64,000 nucleotides of DNA from Oceanicaulis sp. HLUCCA04 (GCA_001314625.1 LJSH01000003.1:235454-299453); one strand, 5' to 3'; positions 16,747-25,745 are shown, counted from the stretch's first letter. Notes: generated by a model not told the origin, from the sequence alone. Numbers and translations: made by a program.

Positions 16747-16977
16747 ATGAACCGCTTCGAGCGCGATTTCACCGGCGAAGCCAAGCTGGAATACGGTGAT
16801 GCCGATTTCATGATACTCGAGCCCGGCGCCTACGTGCTGTGCGCGGTAACGGGTGAGAAAATTCCGCTGAACCAGCTGCGCTACTGGAGCTCCGAACTGC
16901 AGGAAGCCTTCAAGGACGGGCAGGCCGCCACGCAGCGCTGGCTGCAAATCCACTCCGAGCCGGGGATGACGAAATGA
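16747..16977 (+). CDS. Small conserved protein, DUF2093 family
   Basis: A 76-residue cytoplasmic protein of unknown function, conserved in alphaproteobacteria. The sequence MNRFERDFTGEAKLEYGDAD, then GAYVLCAVTGEKIPLNQLRYWSSELQEAF, matches the DUF2093 pattern (MNRFE...EY.DGDF...PG.YV.CAVTG..I.L..LRYWS). The ATG at 16747 has AGGAG just upstream and is preferred over a longer frame. Its stop overlaps the start of the M23 peptidase gene by 4 bases (ATGA), so the two are co-translated. Confidence 0.85.
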   Translation: MNRFERDFTGEAKLEYGDADFMILEPGAYVLCAVTGEKIPLNQLRYWSSELQEAFKDGQAATQRWLQIHSEPGMTK

Positions 16978-17783
16978 TCACTGTGCTTGTGACGGCGCTG
17001 ACGCTTGCCAGCTCTGACCCGGCCATTGCCTGCGACGGCGAGCACCGCCAGGGCGGGGTTCTTGTCTGCCGCACCGAGCCGGGTGCCACGGTCATGCTCG
17101 ACGAAGTTGAAACGCGCGCCAACGCAGACGGCTGGGTCATTCTGGGCCATGACCGCGATGCGCCGGAGGAAACCCGGCTGCGCGTGCAGATTGATGGCGA
17201 ATGGGTATTTGACGAGCGCTATGATGTGGCGCCCGCCGAGTATGATATCCAGCGTATTGACGGCCTGCCGCCCGCCATGGTCAGCCCGCCGCCCGAAGTG
17301 CTGGAGCGCATCCGGGCCGAAGGTGTGCGCAAGCGTCAGGCTCATGCCTCGCGCTGGGAGGGTGACGGGTTCATCTCCGGCTTCATCCAGCCCACCGAAG
17401 GGCGCATCTCCAGCCGGTTTGGCGGCCAGCGTGTCTATAATGGCGAGCCGCGCACACCCCATTACGGGGTCGACATCGCCGCACCGACCGGGACCCCGGT
17501 GCTGGCACCGGCTGGCGGTATTGTCAGGCTCGCCGATGAGGACATGTATTTTGAAGGCGGGCTGATCTTCATCGACCACGGCCAGGGCTTCAATTCGGCC
17601 TATCTGCACCTGTCTGACGTGCGGGTGGAAGAGGGCGATGTGGTCGAGCAGGGCCAGCTGATAGGCCATGTCGGCTCGACGGGACGCTCCACCGGGCCGC
17701 ACCTGTGCTGGCGTATCCGCTGGCACGGGCGCAATGTCGATCCGTTCGCCACGCTGGACGTTCAGCCAGACGAATTGCGGTAG
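16974..17783 (+). CDS. M23 (LytM/NlpD) family murein endopeptidase
   Basis: A 269-residue exported protein that should cut peptide cross-bridges in peptidoglycan or act as an amidase activator. The N-terminus (MITVLVTALTLASSDPAIAC) is a short, weak signal peptide. A beta-rich middle follows, and the C-terminal LytM domain begins near residue 140: HYGVDIAAPTGTPVLAPAGGIV (metal-binding His and Asp in H-x3-D), AYLHLSDVRVEEGDVVEQGQLIGHVGSTGRSTGPHLCWRIRW (HxH equivalent in HL.. and GPHL). All zinc ligands appear present, so it may be catalytically active. Confidence 0.88.
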   Translation: MITVLVTALTLASSDPAIACDGEHRQGGVLVCRTEPGATVMLDEVETRANADGWVILGHDRDAPEETRLRVQIDGEWVFDERYDVAPAEYDIQRIDGLPPAMVSPPPEVLERIRAEGVRKRQAHASRWEGDGFISGFIQPTEGRISSRFGGQRVYNGEPRTPHYGVDIAAPTGTPVLAPAGGIVRLADEDMYFEGGLIFIDHGQGFNSAYLHLSDVRVEEGDVVEQGQLIGHVGSTGRSTGPHLCWRIRWHGRNVDPFATLDVQPDELR

Positions 17784-18670
17784 ACATCCTTGGCAAAGCG
17801 CCGGTGAACCCAGAACCACTGGGCCGGCGTTTCCAGAAGGCGCGCCTCGATAAACCGGTTCACGCTTGTCACCATTTCCAGAATGGCCTCGCTGCGGTCT
17901 GCCGCTGCCGGGCGGGGCAAGGGCTCATAGACCTTCACCGTAAAGTTTGCGCCGTGTCGGCGCACCACCGACATCGGCACCAGCGGCGCATCGTATTTCA
18001 GCGCCATGCGCGCCGGGCCGGACGCCGTCATCGCGGGCAGGCCGAAGAAGGGTGCCTCGATACCATCATTCATCTTCTGATCGTTCATCAGGGCCACCGA
18101 ATGGCCGGTCTGGAGCGCTTTGATCGCCTCCTTGGCCCCGGTCTCGCCCTTGGGCGCGAATATCTCCACGCCGTAGGCCGCGCGCTGGTTGACGATGCGC
18201 CGGTCAATCAGAGGGTTGTTGGCATGGCGGTAGGTCATCCGGCATTTGGGCATGGCATTGGCCAGCACGCCGGCGAGCACTTCCCAGTTGGCAAAATGCC
18301 CGCCCACGAACACGACCGGGTCGCCCTTGGCGGCAAGCTCGTCGATTACGTCGCGCCCTTCCAGGCGGATGCTCTCGCCAGTGGCCTTGAGATCCATGCG
18401 GTGCAGGTTGGGAAATTCGCCCAGCAGGCGGCCGATATTGTCCCACATGGCCACCAACAGCGCGTCGATCTCGCGCGCGCTGGCTTCGGGGAAGATCAGC
18501 TCCATATTGCGCCGGGCCACCTTGTGGGGGCTGAGACGCGGGCCGATCCGCCCGCCGACAGCGGCGCCAAAATCGCTCGCGGCCTCGACGCTCATGGCGC
18601 GCACCAGCCCCTGATACCCGTCCCAGCCCAACGCCTCGGCGCGCCAGCCCATTGCCTGCATGATTGACAC
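17762..18670 (-). CDS. lpxL: Lipid A biosynthesis acyltransferase (LpxL/HtrB-like)
   Basis: About 302 residues of the lysophospholipid acyltransferase superfamily that adds secondary acyl chains to Kdo2-lipid A at the inner membrane. The catalytic motif reads GGHFANWE (H-x4-E), followed by FAPKGETGAKEAIKALQTGHSVALMNDQKMNDGIEAPFFGLPAMTASGPARMAL, typical of LpxL/LpxM. The GTG at 18670 overlaps the lpxK stop (TAGTG) and is preferred; ATG at 18661 is an alternative. The N-terminal membrane anchor seen in enteric LpxL is weak here. It is the last gene of the DUF374-waaA-lpxK-lpxL series. Confidence 0.88.
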   Translation of the reverse strand: MSIMQAMGWRAEALGWDGYQGLVRAMSVEAASDFGAAVGGRIGPRLSPHKVARRNMELIFPEASAREIDALLVAMWDNIGRLLGEFPNLHRMDLKATGESIRLEGRDVIDELAAKGDPVVFVGGHFANWEVLAGVLANAMPKCRMTYRHANNPLIDRRIVNQRAAYGVEIFAPKGETGAKEAIKALQTGHSVALMNDQKMNDGIEAPFFGLPAMTASGPARMALKYDAPLVPMSVVRRHGANFTVKVYEPLPRPAAADRSEAILEMVTSVNRFIEARLLETPAQWFWVHRRFAKDVYRNSSG

Positions 18671-19692
18671 TATGGCGTCCCCGTCACTGACTTGCCGGAC
18701 CCTGACATGATCTGCGCCAGACAATCCCTGATCCGGGCCGCATCGGCAAATACAGCCTGCACCGGATAGCTCAGCACACTGCCTCGAACCGGCGCGGGCA
18801 GGCGCACAAGATCCTTCTCGGTCGTGATCAGGCGCGCATTCCAGTTCTCGGCCAGATCGGCGAGGCGCTTCAGATCGCTCTCGCTGAAACGGTGATGGTC
18901 GGGAAACTGGATGGCATCGGTCAGGTCGCCGCCCGCCGCTGTCAGCCCGTCAAAGAATTTCTGCGGACGGCCAATCCCGGCAAAGGCCAGCAGCTTGCCG
19001 TCCGGCACAGGCCCGGATGGTGCAAGCCAGGCCCGCAAAACCGGCTTTTCGAGTGTATCGAGCTTCAGCCTGGCCAGATCGGGCATGGCCTCGCCGTCGG
19101 GCATCATCACGATGACCGCGTCGGCGCGTGCCAGACCCGCCGCTATAGGTTCGCGCAAAGGGCCGGCTGGAAATATCGTGCCAGGCCCCCAGCCGGCTTC
19201 GCCATCCACAACGACGAAGGAAAAATCCTTGTGAAGGACGGGGTTCTGGTGGCCGTCATCCATTACGATGGCATCGGCGCCCTCAGCGGCGGCCAGCCGT
19301 GCGCCCGCAATCCGGTCCGATGCGATGACCGCAGGGGCGGCGCGCGCCAGCAATAGCGGCTCATCGCCGACATCGTCCGCGTTGTGGAGGGCGGGATCGA
19401 CGCGCACCGGGCCTTTCAGCCGCCCGCCCCAGCCGCGTGAGAGCGCAAAGGGCCGTGCGCCCGCTTCGTTCAGCATGGCCAGCAAGGCCGCGCTGACGGG
19501 TGTCTTGCCCGTGCCGCCAAGCGTGAGATTGCCAACGCAGATCACCGGTACGCTTGCGCGATACGGCGTGGTGCGGGCAATCCGGGCAGCCCCGGCGGCG
19601 GCATAGGCCCAGCCAAGCGGTGAGAGCAGGGCGCGCGTGACCGCGCCCGATGACCGGCCGGCCTTGTCATTCCAGAAGGCGGGCGGGCGCAT
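18670..19692 (-). CDS. lpxK: Tetraacyldisaccharide 4'-kinase LpxK
   Basis: A 340-residue membrane-associated kinase that phosphorylates the 4' position of the lipid A disaccharide. After an N-terminal hydrophobic stretch (LLSPLGWAYAAAGAARIA), the P-loop VICVGNLTLGGTGKTPVSAALL appears near residue 50, followed by SRGWGG and DVGDEPLLLARAAPAVIASDRIAGARLAAAEGADAIVMDDGHQNP, all strongly diagnostic. Its start shares a base with the waaA stop, and its end overlaps the LpxL-like start. Confidence 0.96.
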   Translation of the reverse strand: MRPPAFWNDKAGRSSGAVTRALLSPLGWAYAAAGAARIARTTPYRASVPVICVGNLTLGGTGKTPVSAALLAMLNEAGARPFALSRGWGGRLKGPVRVDPALHNADDVGDEPLLLARAAPAVIASDRIAGARLAAAEGADAIVMDDGHQNPVLHKDFSFVVVDGEAGWGPGTIFPAGPLREPIAAGLARADAVIVMMPDGEAMPDLARLKLDTLEKPVLRAWLAPSGPVPDGKLLAFAGIGRPQKFFDGLTAAGGDLTDAIQFPDHHRFSESDLKRLADLAENWNARLITTEKDLVRLPAPVRGSVLSYPVQAVFADAARIRDCLAQIMSGSGKSVTGTP

Positions 19693-20981
19693 CAGCCTGT
19701 CTCCTCTTGCTGGCCGAGCAGGGACAATAGCGTGTCTGTCGTCGTCTCAAGCACATTGCCCGTCAGCGCGGCGAGTGCAGCCTGTCCGGCTTTCACACCT
19801 GCCTTTTCGCCCGACCAGGCGGTCAGGACAGCCGCCGCCAGAGTGTCAGCATCCGACACCGTGCAGACGGCTTTATGGGTCTCATAGGCATCATACACAT
19901 CTGAAAAGCTATCGCGCCAAGTGCCGGAGATGACCGGACAGCCGGCGCGTGTGGCCTCGACCGGGTTATGGCCGCCAATGCCCGGTTTCAGGCTGCCTGC
20001 GATCAGCGCCGCGCTGGCCAGCTCGAACCAGAGCGGCAGCTCGCCCAGCGTGTCGGCGAGCCAGACGGGCACGTCCTGTCCGGGTGCTTCGCGCCTTGAA
20101 CGCCGGGCAACGCCCATCTGGCGCGTGTCCAGAAGCGCCGCGATATCATCGGCCCGGTCGGGGTGGCGTGGCACCAGGATCAGCAAGGCGTCCGCGCGAT
20201 TGGCCAGGAGGCGCTCATGGGCGTCCAGCACGATATCCTCCTCGCCGGCATGGGTGCTGGCTGCGACCCATACCGGGCGTCCGCCGACGATCGTTCGGGC
20301 TGCCGCGAGCGTGTCGGCGGGCGGCATGGGCGGGAGTATTTCCAGCTTCAGATTACCCGATACACCCAGCGTGCGGTCCAGCAGGCGGCTGAGCCCGCGC
20401 GCGGTGCGCCCGTCGGCGGGGCTGATCCAGTCGAATTTGTTGATCAGCGCCCGTCCAGAGCTGTTCCAGCGCTGCCAGCGCGCCAGCGACGCATCATTCA
20501 TGCGCGCATTGACCAGCGCCAGCCGGGCGCCCGAGCGGTGCGCCTCGACGATCAGGTTCGGCCACAGCTCGCTCTCGATAAATACGGCCAGATCCGGTTT
20601 CCAGTGCGTCATGAAGCGGCGGACGCTGCCGGGTGTGTCAGCAGGCACATATTGATGGATCACGCCGGGGGGTGCTTCGCGTCTGACCAGCGCCGCGGAC
20701 GTTACCGTGCCGGAGGTCAGCAGGATGTTCAGGCCGGGCCGTGCCGCGATCAGGCTGGACGCCAGTGTCAGTGCCACGCGGCTCTCGCCCACGCTGGCGC
20801 CATGCAGCCAGACGAGCGGGCCCGACGGACGGGCCAGAGCGGCATGTCCGAGCCGTTCGGCCATCCGGTTTGCGTCTTCCTTGCCCTCGCGCGCGCGTGC
20901 TGCCAGCACCAGCGGGGCCAGCGGCGCGGCCAGCCGCGTCGCCAGCCGGTAAAGGCCAAGGGCAGGCGGAAGGGCGCTCAT
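19692..20981 (-). CDS. waaA: 3-deoxy-D-manno-octulosonic acid transferase WaaA (KdtA)
   Basis: A 429-residue GT30 glycosyltransferase that adds Kdo residues from CMP-Kdo to lipid A precursor. The family hallmarks are PLVWLHGASVGESRVALTL (catalytic Glu in SVGE, near residue 60), the GVIHQYVPADTPGSVRRFMTHWKPDLAVFIESELWPNLI segment, ALVNARMND and, in the C-terminal half, GGHNPVEATRAGCPVISGT. It is coupled to the DUF374 gene upstream (4-base overlap) and to lpxK downstream. Confidence 0.96.
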   Translation of the reverse strand: MSALPPALGLYRLATRLAAPLAPLVLAARAREGKEDANRMAERLGHAALARPSGPLVWLHGASVGESRVALTLASSLIAARPGLNILLTSGTVTSAALVRREAPPGVIHQYVPADTPGSVRRFMTHWKPDLAVFIESELWPNLIVEAHRSGARLALVNARMNDASLARWQRWNSSGRALINKFDWISPADGRTARGLSRLLDRTLGVSGNLKLEILPPMPPADTLAAARTIVGGRPVWVAASTHAGEEDIVLDAHERLLANRADALLILVPRHPDRADDIAALLDTRQMGVARRSRREAPGQDVPVWLADTLGELPLWFELASAALIAGSLKPGIGGHNPVEATRAGCPVISGTWRDSFSDVYDAYETHKAVCTVSDADTLAAAVLTAWSGEKAGVKAGQAALAALTGNVLETTTDTLLSLLGQQEETG

Positions 20982-21721
20982 GATGTGCGGGCCCTGGCGG
21001 GCGGTGCGGGTTCGACCGGATCGACCCCGCAGGCGAGATCGGCTTCGTGCGTCAACGCAATCAGGGTCTCTTCCAGCCAGAGCCGCGCCGCCTCACGGTC
21101 CTCTGCCGTGGGGTTTTGCGGCATGTGGTAGGGCTCGCTCCAGATGATCACGCCGCGCGAGAACGGAAAAGGCAGTACGAAGCGGTCCCACGAATTGAAC
21201 ACTTTGCGCGAGCGGATCGACCAGGTCACCGCCAGCAAGGGGGCGCCGGTCGCCTCGGCGAGGCGCAGCGCACCGGGTGTGACGCGCATGCGCGGTCCCT
21301 TGGGGCCGTCGGGTGTGATCGCCATGACGCCGCCATCCTGGATATGGCGAACCATCGCGCGATAGGCGCTCATCGCGCCCTTGTCGTCCAGCGTGCCGTC
21401 ACGGCGCCGCTTGCGCGTCGAGCCGCGAATGCCGGCCACTTTGTGATGGGCCGCCGCCCGCGCGATAATGTCGCCATCCACCGAGCGCGAGACCAGAATG
21501 GCAGGCTGCTGGGTGCGTTTTGGCCAGAGCGCGATGCTCATCAGCAGGCGTCCGTGCCAGAACGCGCCAATAGCCCCGCCGCCGCGCGCGGCTATCTCGC
21601 GCATGGCATCGGCCCGGCGCACCTCCCAGCGGGTTGTATGCTGGACGAGGGCCATATAGCCCCCCATCAGGGCGCCGAGTGCGATCTGGACAGGTGGAAA
21701 GCTGAAGACAGACTTGGCCAT
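20978..21721 (-). CDS. DUF374 lysophospholipid acyltransferase-like protein
   Basis: About 247 residues. The DUF374 pattern is clear: GGGAIGAFWHGRLLMS, ILVSRSVDGDIIARAAAHHKVAGIRGSTRKR, GAMSAYRAMVRHIQDGGVMAITPDGPKGPRMRVTPGALRLAEATGAPLLAVTWS. These proteins belong to the acyltransferase superfamily and sit in alphaproteobacterial lipid A operons; the exact acyl acceptor is not established. The ATG at 21721 (MAKSVFSF) is preferred over upstream starts that add a non-conserved leader running into the divergent gene. It is the first gene of the waaA-lpxK-lpxL set. Confidence 0.88.
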   Translation of the reverse strand: MAKSVFSFPPVQIALGALMGGYMALVQHTTRWEVRRADAMREIAARGGGAIGAFWHGRLLMSIALWPKRTQQPAILVSRSVDGDIIARAAAHHKVAGIRGSTRKRRRDGTLDDKGAMSAYRAMVRHIQDGGVMAITPDGPKGPRMRVTPGALRLAEATGAPLLAVTWSIRSRKVFNSWDRFVLPFPFSRGVIIWSEPYHMPQNPTAEDREAARLWLEETLIALTHEADLACGVDPVEPAPPARARTS

Positions 21722-21806
21722 GTCCTGTTGCTGGCCAGAGCGCTGCCCCGCGTCAAGCATCAAGTGTTGTTGCACCAGCGGCCAGCACCCATTAATCCGG
21801 CGGCTC

Positions 21807-22469
21807 ATGACAGTGAATTTTGATGATCCGGCCGTGCTGGCGCGTGCGCGCAAGAGCCTCCTCTGGGACGATCACGGCTTTCTGCGCCGGGCTTTCCGCA
21901 ATCATCGCCATGTCGGCGGACAGATGTGGCGCGGCAATCAGCCGGATCCGGAGCGCATTGCCTGGCTGGCATCACAGGGGTTCAAGACCATCTTGAACCT
22001 GCGCGGCGAGCAGGCCGGCAGAGCCTATTACGATCTCGAACACTGGGCGGCCAAACAGCACGGCCTAACCGTGATCGATCTGGGCTGGGGCTCACGCGAG
22101 GCGCCCTTTGTCGAGCGGATCGAGCGGCTGATCGAGGTGTTCAACACTATCGAGTACCCTGCCTTCATGCACTGCAAGTCGGGATCGGACCGGGCCGGTA
22201 TTGTTGCTGTGCTCTACCTGGTGCTGCACGAGGGCTGGAAGGTCGAGGATGCGCTAGTGCATCTGTCGTTGAAATACGGGCACGTGAAGCAGGGCAAGAC
22301 CGGAATGCTGGACCATTTCTTCCAGCTCTATCTGGACCGCAATGCCCGTGAGCCCATCGATTTTCTGACCTGGGTGAGAACCGAGTATGACCGGCAGGCC
22401 TGCCATGATGGATTTATGGCCGCCTGGTGGGGTTCGTTCCTGACCGAGCGCGTCCTGCGCCGCGAATAG
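21807..22469 (+). CDS. Dual-specificity/tyrosine phosphatase family protein
   Basis: A 220-residue cytoplasmic protein with the cysteine-based phosphatase signature FMHCKSGSDRAGIVAVLYLVL (HC-x5-R, Cys near residue 118), preceded by a general-acid region and QGFKTILNLRGEQ, typical of atypical dual-specificity phosphatases. It is divergent from the DUF374 gene, with starts 85 bases apart, and is embedded between two lipid A gene groups. A role in dephosphorylating an envelope-lipid intermediate or a protein is possible but not shown. Confidence 0.85.
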   Translation: MTVNFDDPAVLARARKSLLWDDHGFLRRAFRNHRHVGGQMWRGNQPDPERIAWLASQGFKTILNLRGEQAGRAYYDLEHWAAKQHGLTVIDLGWGSREAPFVERIERLIEVFNTIEYPAFMHCKSGSDRAGIVAVLYLVLHEGWKVEDALVHLSLKYGHVKQGKTGMLDHFFQLYLDRNAREPIDFLTWVRTEYDRQACHDGFMAAWWGSFLTERVLRRE

Positions 22470-22537
22470 CGCCCATTTTCATGGCCACCGGATATTAACT
22501 TATTGCCTGATAGCCTCTTTCTCCATTGGGAGGGCAA

Positions 22538-22930
22538 ATGGGCCGTCACCACATATCGTTGAGTCCGGACCGTTCGATAGTGATCGTCGCCGTTTCCGGC
22601 GCGCGGAACACGTCGACCTACGCCCAAGGCACGCCCGACTTCCTCGAATTTTATCTTGGCCAGCCGGCGCGCAAGGTGCTCTTTGACGCCACCATCGCTT
22701 ATGCCGCGATGGAAAGCTGTAGCGCCATCGCCTTGGCCGAGGCATGCGGCCGCCAGATGCCGGCCAGCCGGGTTGCCATTGTCGCGCGTGAGCTGGACTG
22801 CGCCTATGCGCGGGTGTGGCGGCGCGGCCTCAGCGCCACCGGTCACGACGCGTTTGTCTTTGAAAATGTGGCGGAGGCTGAAGCCTGGCTGGGCAGTGAA
22901 GCCGATGCGGATACGCTCTACGTCGCCTGA
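22538..22930 (+). CDS. Small STAS/SpoIIAA-like protein of unknown function
   Basis: A 130-residue protein with alternating strands and helices. The C-terminal RVAIVARELDCAYARVWRRGL and HDAFVFENVAEAEAWLGSE resemble the SpoIIAA-like/STAS-SEC14 fold, in which a final xVFxxxxEAxxWL helix is common; this is a pattern-level judgement. The ATG at 22538 has a strong GGGAGGG site 6 bases upstream. It converges with the ABC exporter gene, and the two coding ends overlap by 13 bases. Confidence 0.65.
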   Translation: MGRHHISLSPDRSIVIVAVSGARNTSTYAQGTPDFLEFYLGQPARKVLFDATIAYAAMESCSAIALAEACGRQMPASRVAIVARELDCAYARVWRRGLSATGHDAFVFENVAEAEAWLGSEADADTLYVA

Positions 22931-24690
22931 GCAGCGTCGTTATCGCTGAACTGGATCCGGCACAGCTCCGCATATAGTCCGCCTCTGGCGACCAGATCAT
23001 CGTGGCCGCCTTCTTCCACGATGCGGCCCTCATTCATGACATAGATCCAGTCGGCCTGACGCACGGTGAAAAGCCGGTGGGCGATGACCAGTGTGGTGCG
23101 CCCTTCGCTCAAATGCTCCAGCGCGGCCTGCACACGTTCTTCGGACTGGGCATCCAGCGCGGATGTTGCCTCGTCCAGCAGCAATATGGGTGCATCTTTC
23201 AGAAGTGCGCGGGCAATCGCGATACGCTGGCGCTGGCCGCCGGACAGCAGATTGCCCCGCGGTCCGGCCCTGAACGCGTAACCGCCCGGCAGGCTCATGA
23301 TGAAATCATGGGCGTCGGCGGCCTTTGCAGCTCGCTCAATGGCGTCCTGATCGGCGTCCAGTGCCCCAAACCCGATATTGGCGGCGATCGTGTCGTCAAA
23401 CAGGGTGGTATCCTGACTGACCAGTGCCAGCGAGCCGCGCACGCTGGCTAGCGTGGCTTTGGCGATGTCTTGCCCGTCGATCTCGACGCTGCCCGATTGC
23501 GGGTCGTACAGCCGGGCGATGAGGTTCAGGACGCTGGTCTTGCCAGAGCCTGACGGCCCGACCAGTGCCACGGTCTGCCCCGCCGCCACATTCAGGGAAA
23601 TGCCGTTGAGCGCCTGCGCGTCAGGGCCATAGGCAAAATGCACGTCTTTCAGGGCCACCGAACCGCCCTTGAGTTTCAGCGGCTTTGCCCCGGAGCGTTC
23701 GACTAGGCGCGGGTCTTCATCCAGCAGGTTGAACACCCGTTCCAGCACGCCCATGCCTTCCTGTATGGCACCGGCCAGCGAACCGAGCGCGCGCAAGGCC
23801 GGGCTGACGATCAGCAGCGCCGCAATCACGCCCAGGAAGCGTCCTATATCACTTTCGCCGGACGCCATCCGCCAGCCCGCAACGGCAAAGATTCCCGCCA
23901 GCGCCAGCCCGCCGGCAACCTCCATCAGCGGTTCGATCTTGGAGCGGTCGCGTACCATGGCCTGCAGCAGGGTGAAGCGCTCATGGAAAGCGCTGCGCGA
24001 GCGTTCGCGCGCATAGGGCTCCAGCGAGAAGGTCTTGATGAGGCGGGCGCCGCTGAGGGTTTCTTCCAGGAAGCTGGTTACGCTGCCCATCTGGCTCATC
24101 ACGCTGAGCGAGCGTTTGCGGATGATCGCCCCGATGCGCAGGACCGGTGCGCCCGCCAGCGGCAGGATCAATAGCAGCAGCAGCGCCAGCACCCAGTCCA
24201 GCCAGAGCATGACAGCCACGCCGCCCACGACCTGCAAGCTGTCACGCGTCAGATTATTTGCCGCACGCACCAGGCTCTCGCGCAAGGTGGTGATGTCATT
24301 GGTGAAGCGCGAAACCAGCGAGCCGGGACCTTCGCCCTGCAGCCGGGCGAAATCGGCTTCCATCAGGCGGGCATACATGGCCGTCTGAAGGTCACGCATC
24401 ACGCCGAGGGCCAGCCGGTTGGTCGCCAGCGTCTGCCAGTAGAGGCTCAGGCTGCGGATGATGACCAGCGGCAGGACGATGGCGGGTGCCAGCCAGATCA
24501 CGCGCGCATCGCGCAACTCCATCAGTCCGGTCATCTCGCGCACAACAAGGGCATAGCCGCTGACCGAGGCAGCGGTGACCGCCGACAGGAAAAGCCCGAG
24601 CAGGAGCAAGGGCCATCTGGGCGCAATCCAGCCCGAGAACAGGCGCGCGGCGAGCGCCAGTGTACCGGCCGATTGCGGCCCGGAAACCAC
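22918..24690 (-). CDS. msbA: MsbA-like ABC exporter (permease-ATPase fusion)
   Basis: A 590-residue half-transporter. Residues ~25-310 hold five to six membrane segments (PLLLLGLFLSAVTAASVSGYALVV; VIWLAPAIVLPLVIIRSLSLYW). The nucleotide-binding domain follows: Walker A GPSGSGKTS near 385, signature LLSGGQRQRIAIARALLKDAP, Walker B ILLLDEATSALD, H-loop VIAHRL. The fusion type and its location in a lipid A/Kdo block make lipid A-core flipping across the inner membrane the likely role. The start is GTG at 24690, 33 bases after the DUF4170 stop. A CTG a few codons upstream with AAGG cannot be excluded. Confidence 0.88.
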   Translation of the reverse strand: MVSGPQSAGTLALAARLFSGWIAPRWPLLLLGLFLSAVTAASVSGYALVVREMTGLMELRDARVIWLAPAIVLPLVIIRSLSLYWQTLATNRLALGVMRDLQTAMYARLMEADFARLQGEGPGSLVSRFTNDITTLRESLVRAANNLTRDSLQVVGGVAVMLWLDWVLALLLLLILPLAGAPVLRIGAIIRKRSLSVMSQMGSVTSFLEETLSGARLIKTFSLEPYARERSRSAFHERFTLLQAMVRDRSKIEPLMEVAGGLALAGIFAVAGWRMASGESDIGRFLGVIAALLIVSPALRALGSLAGAIQEGMGVLERVFNLLDEDPRLVERSGAKPLKLKGGSVALKDVHFAYGPDAQALNGISLNVAAGQTVALVGPSGSGKTSVLNLIARLYDPQSGSVEIDGQDIAKATLASVRGSLALVSQDTTLFDDTIAANIGFGALDADQDAIERAAKAADAHDFIMSLPGGYAFRAGPRGNLLSGGQRQRIAIARALLKDAPILLLDEATSALDAQSEERVQAALEHLSEGRTTLVIAHRLFTVRQADWIYVMNEGRIVEEGGHDDLVARGGLYAELCRIQFSDNDAAQAT

Positions 24691-24723
24691 CGGAAGTGCG
24701 GGATCGCTCAGCGCCTTGGCTCC

Positions 24724-24963
24724 CTAGCCCTGCGGCCCGCCATGGGCCGGGTCGAGCAGCTTGTGCGCATGAATGATGAAAAAGCGCATATGGGCATTGT
24801 CCACGGTGCGCTGAGCCGCGGCCTTCCACGCCATGCGGGCGCTTTCATAGTCGGGATAGGCGCCGACAAACTCGACGGCACCGAGATCCTTGAATTCGTG
24901 CACTTCGGGGCGAACCTCGGTCAGCTCGCCGCCGATCACGAGATGGAGAAGCTGCTGGCTCAT
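24724..24963 (-). CDS. DUF4170 family protein
   Basis: A 79-residue protein: MSQQLLHLVIGGELTEVRPEVH, then EFKDLGAVEFVGAYPDYESARMAWKAAAQRTVDNAHMRFFIIHAHKLLDP. It matches the DUF4170 family of small alphaproteobacterial proteins, usually found between an inositol-phosphatase gene and an msbA-like gene, as here. The function is unknown; its operon position suggests a link to lipid A transport. Its start overlaps the IMPase stop (ATGA). Confidence 0.85.
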   Translation of the reverse strand: MSQQLLHLVIGGELTEVRPEVHEFKDLGAVEFVGAYPDYESARMAWKAAAQRTVDNAHMRFFIIHAHKLLDPAHGGPQG

Positions 24964-25745
24964 GATGATTCCTTTATCGGTCCGGCAAGCTGCTGCAATA
25001 GCAAAGCATGAAGGGCCGGGCCAGCGGCGATGGGCGCTGGCTGGCGGGGTGTGGCATTCTGATAGCGTAAGGCAGCGCCGTCCGGGGACGAGACATAGCC
25101 CCCCGCTTCCTCGACCAGAAGCTGGCCTGCGGCAAGGTCCCAGTCGTTTTTCGGGCGCACCGCGACAAGGCCGTCTGCCTCGCCGCTGGCCGTCAGGGCA
25201 AGCCGCAGCGCCACCGAATTGATGTGAACGGTTTCGGCGCCCATGGCGCGCAGATCATGCAAGCGCCCCGCATCGCCCAGGAGTTTTGCACCGGCAATGG
25301 CGCTCTGGTGCGACACCCGCAAAGGCGTGCCATTGCACAGCGCGCCGCCGCCCAGCACGCTGGTATAGAACTGATCGCGTGCGGGCGCGCAAATGGCCGC
25401 TACAACCGGGCGTCCGTTCTCGACAATGGCCAGCGATACGCAAAAATCACTGCGCCCCTTGATAAAGGCGCGGGTGCCGTCAATCGGATCAACGACGAAA
25501 ACCCGGCCCGAGGAGCCAGGCTCGGCCCGGCTTTCTTCCGACAGCCAGCCATAGTCCGGCCGGGCGATCAAAAGCGTGTCCTTCAGGAAGGCATCAGCGG
25601 CCATATCGGCCGCGCTGACCGGGTCGCCGGGCCGCTTTTCCCAGTGTTGCAGGCGCGCGCCTTCACCAAAATAGTCCATGACCAGATGGCCCGCATCGCG
25701 CGCTGCGCCGGCCAGAAGATCGAGGTCGCCGCTAGCGCCCGCCAA
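24960..25745 (-). CDS. Inositol monophosphatase family protein (CysQ/SuhB-like)
   Basis: A 261-residue lithium-sensitive phosphatase-type fold. Metal-binding motifs are present: WLSEESRA (Glu pair), VDPIDGTRAFIKG (D-P-I-D-G-T near residue 86) and NDWDLAAGQLLVEEAGG. Substrates in the family include inositol phosphates and 3'(2')-phosphoadenosine 5'-phosphate. The AFIKGRSDFCVSLA region favours the 3'(2'),5'-bisphosphate nucleotidase side, but a second such gene (39163-39948) is closer to classical CysQ. It overlaps pmbA by 14 bases. Confidence 0.85.
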   Translation of the reverse strand: MAGASGDLDLLAGAARDAGHLVMDYFGEGARLQHWEKRPGDPVSAADMAADAFLKDTLLIARPDYGWLSEESRAEPGSSGRVFVVDPIDGTRAFIKGRSDFCVSLAIVENGRPVVAAICAPARDQFYTSVLGGGALCNGTPLRVSHQSAIAGAKLLGDAGRLHDLRAMGAETVHINSVALRLALTASGEADGLVAVRPKNDWDLAAGQLLVEEAGGYVSSPDGAALRYQNATPRQPAPIAAGPALHALLLQQLAGPIKESS

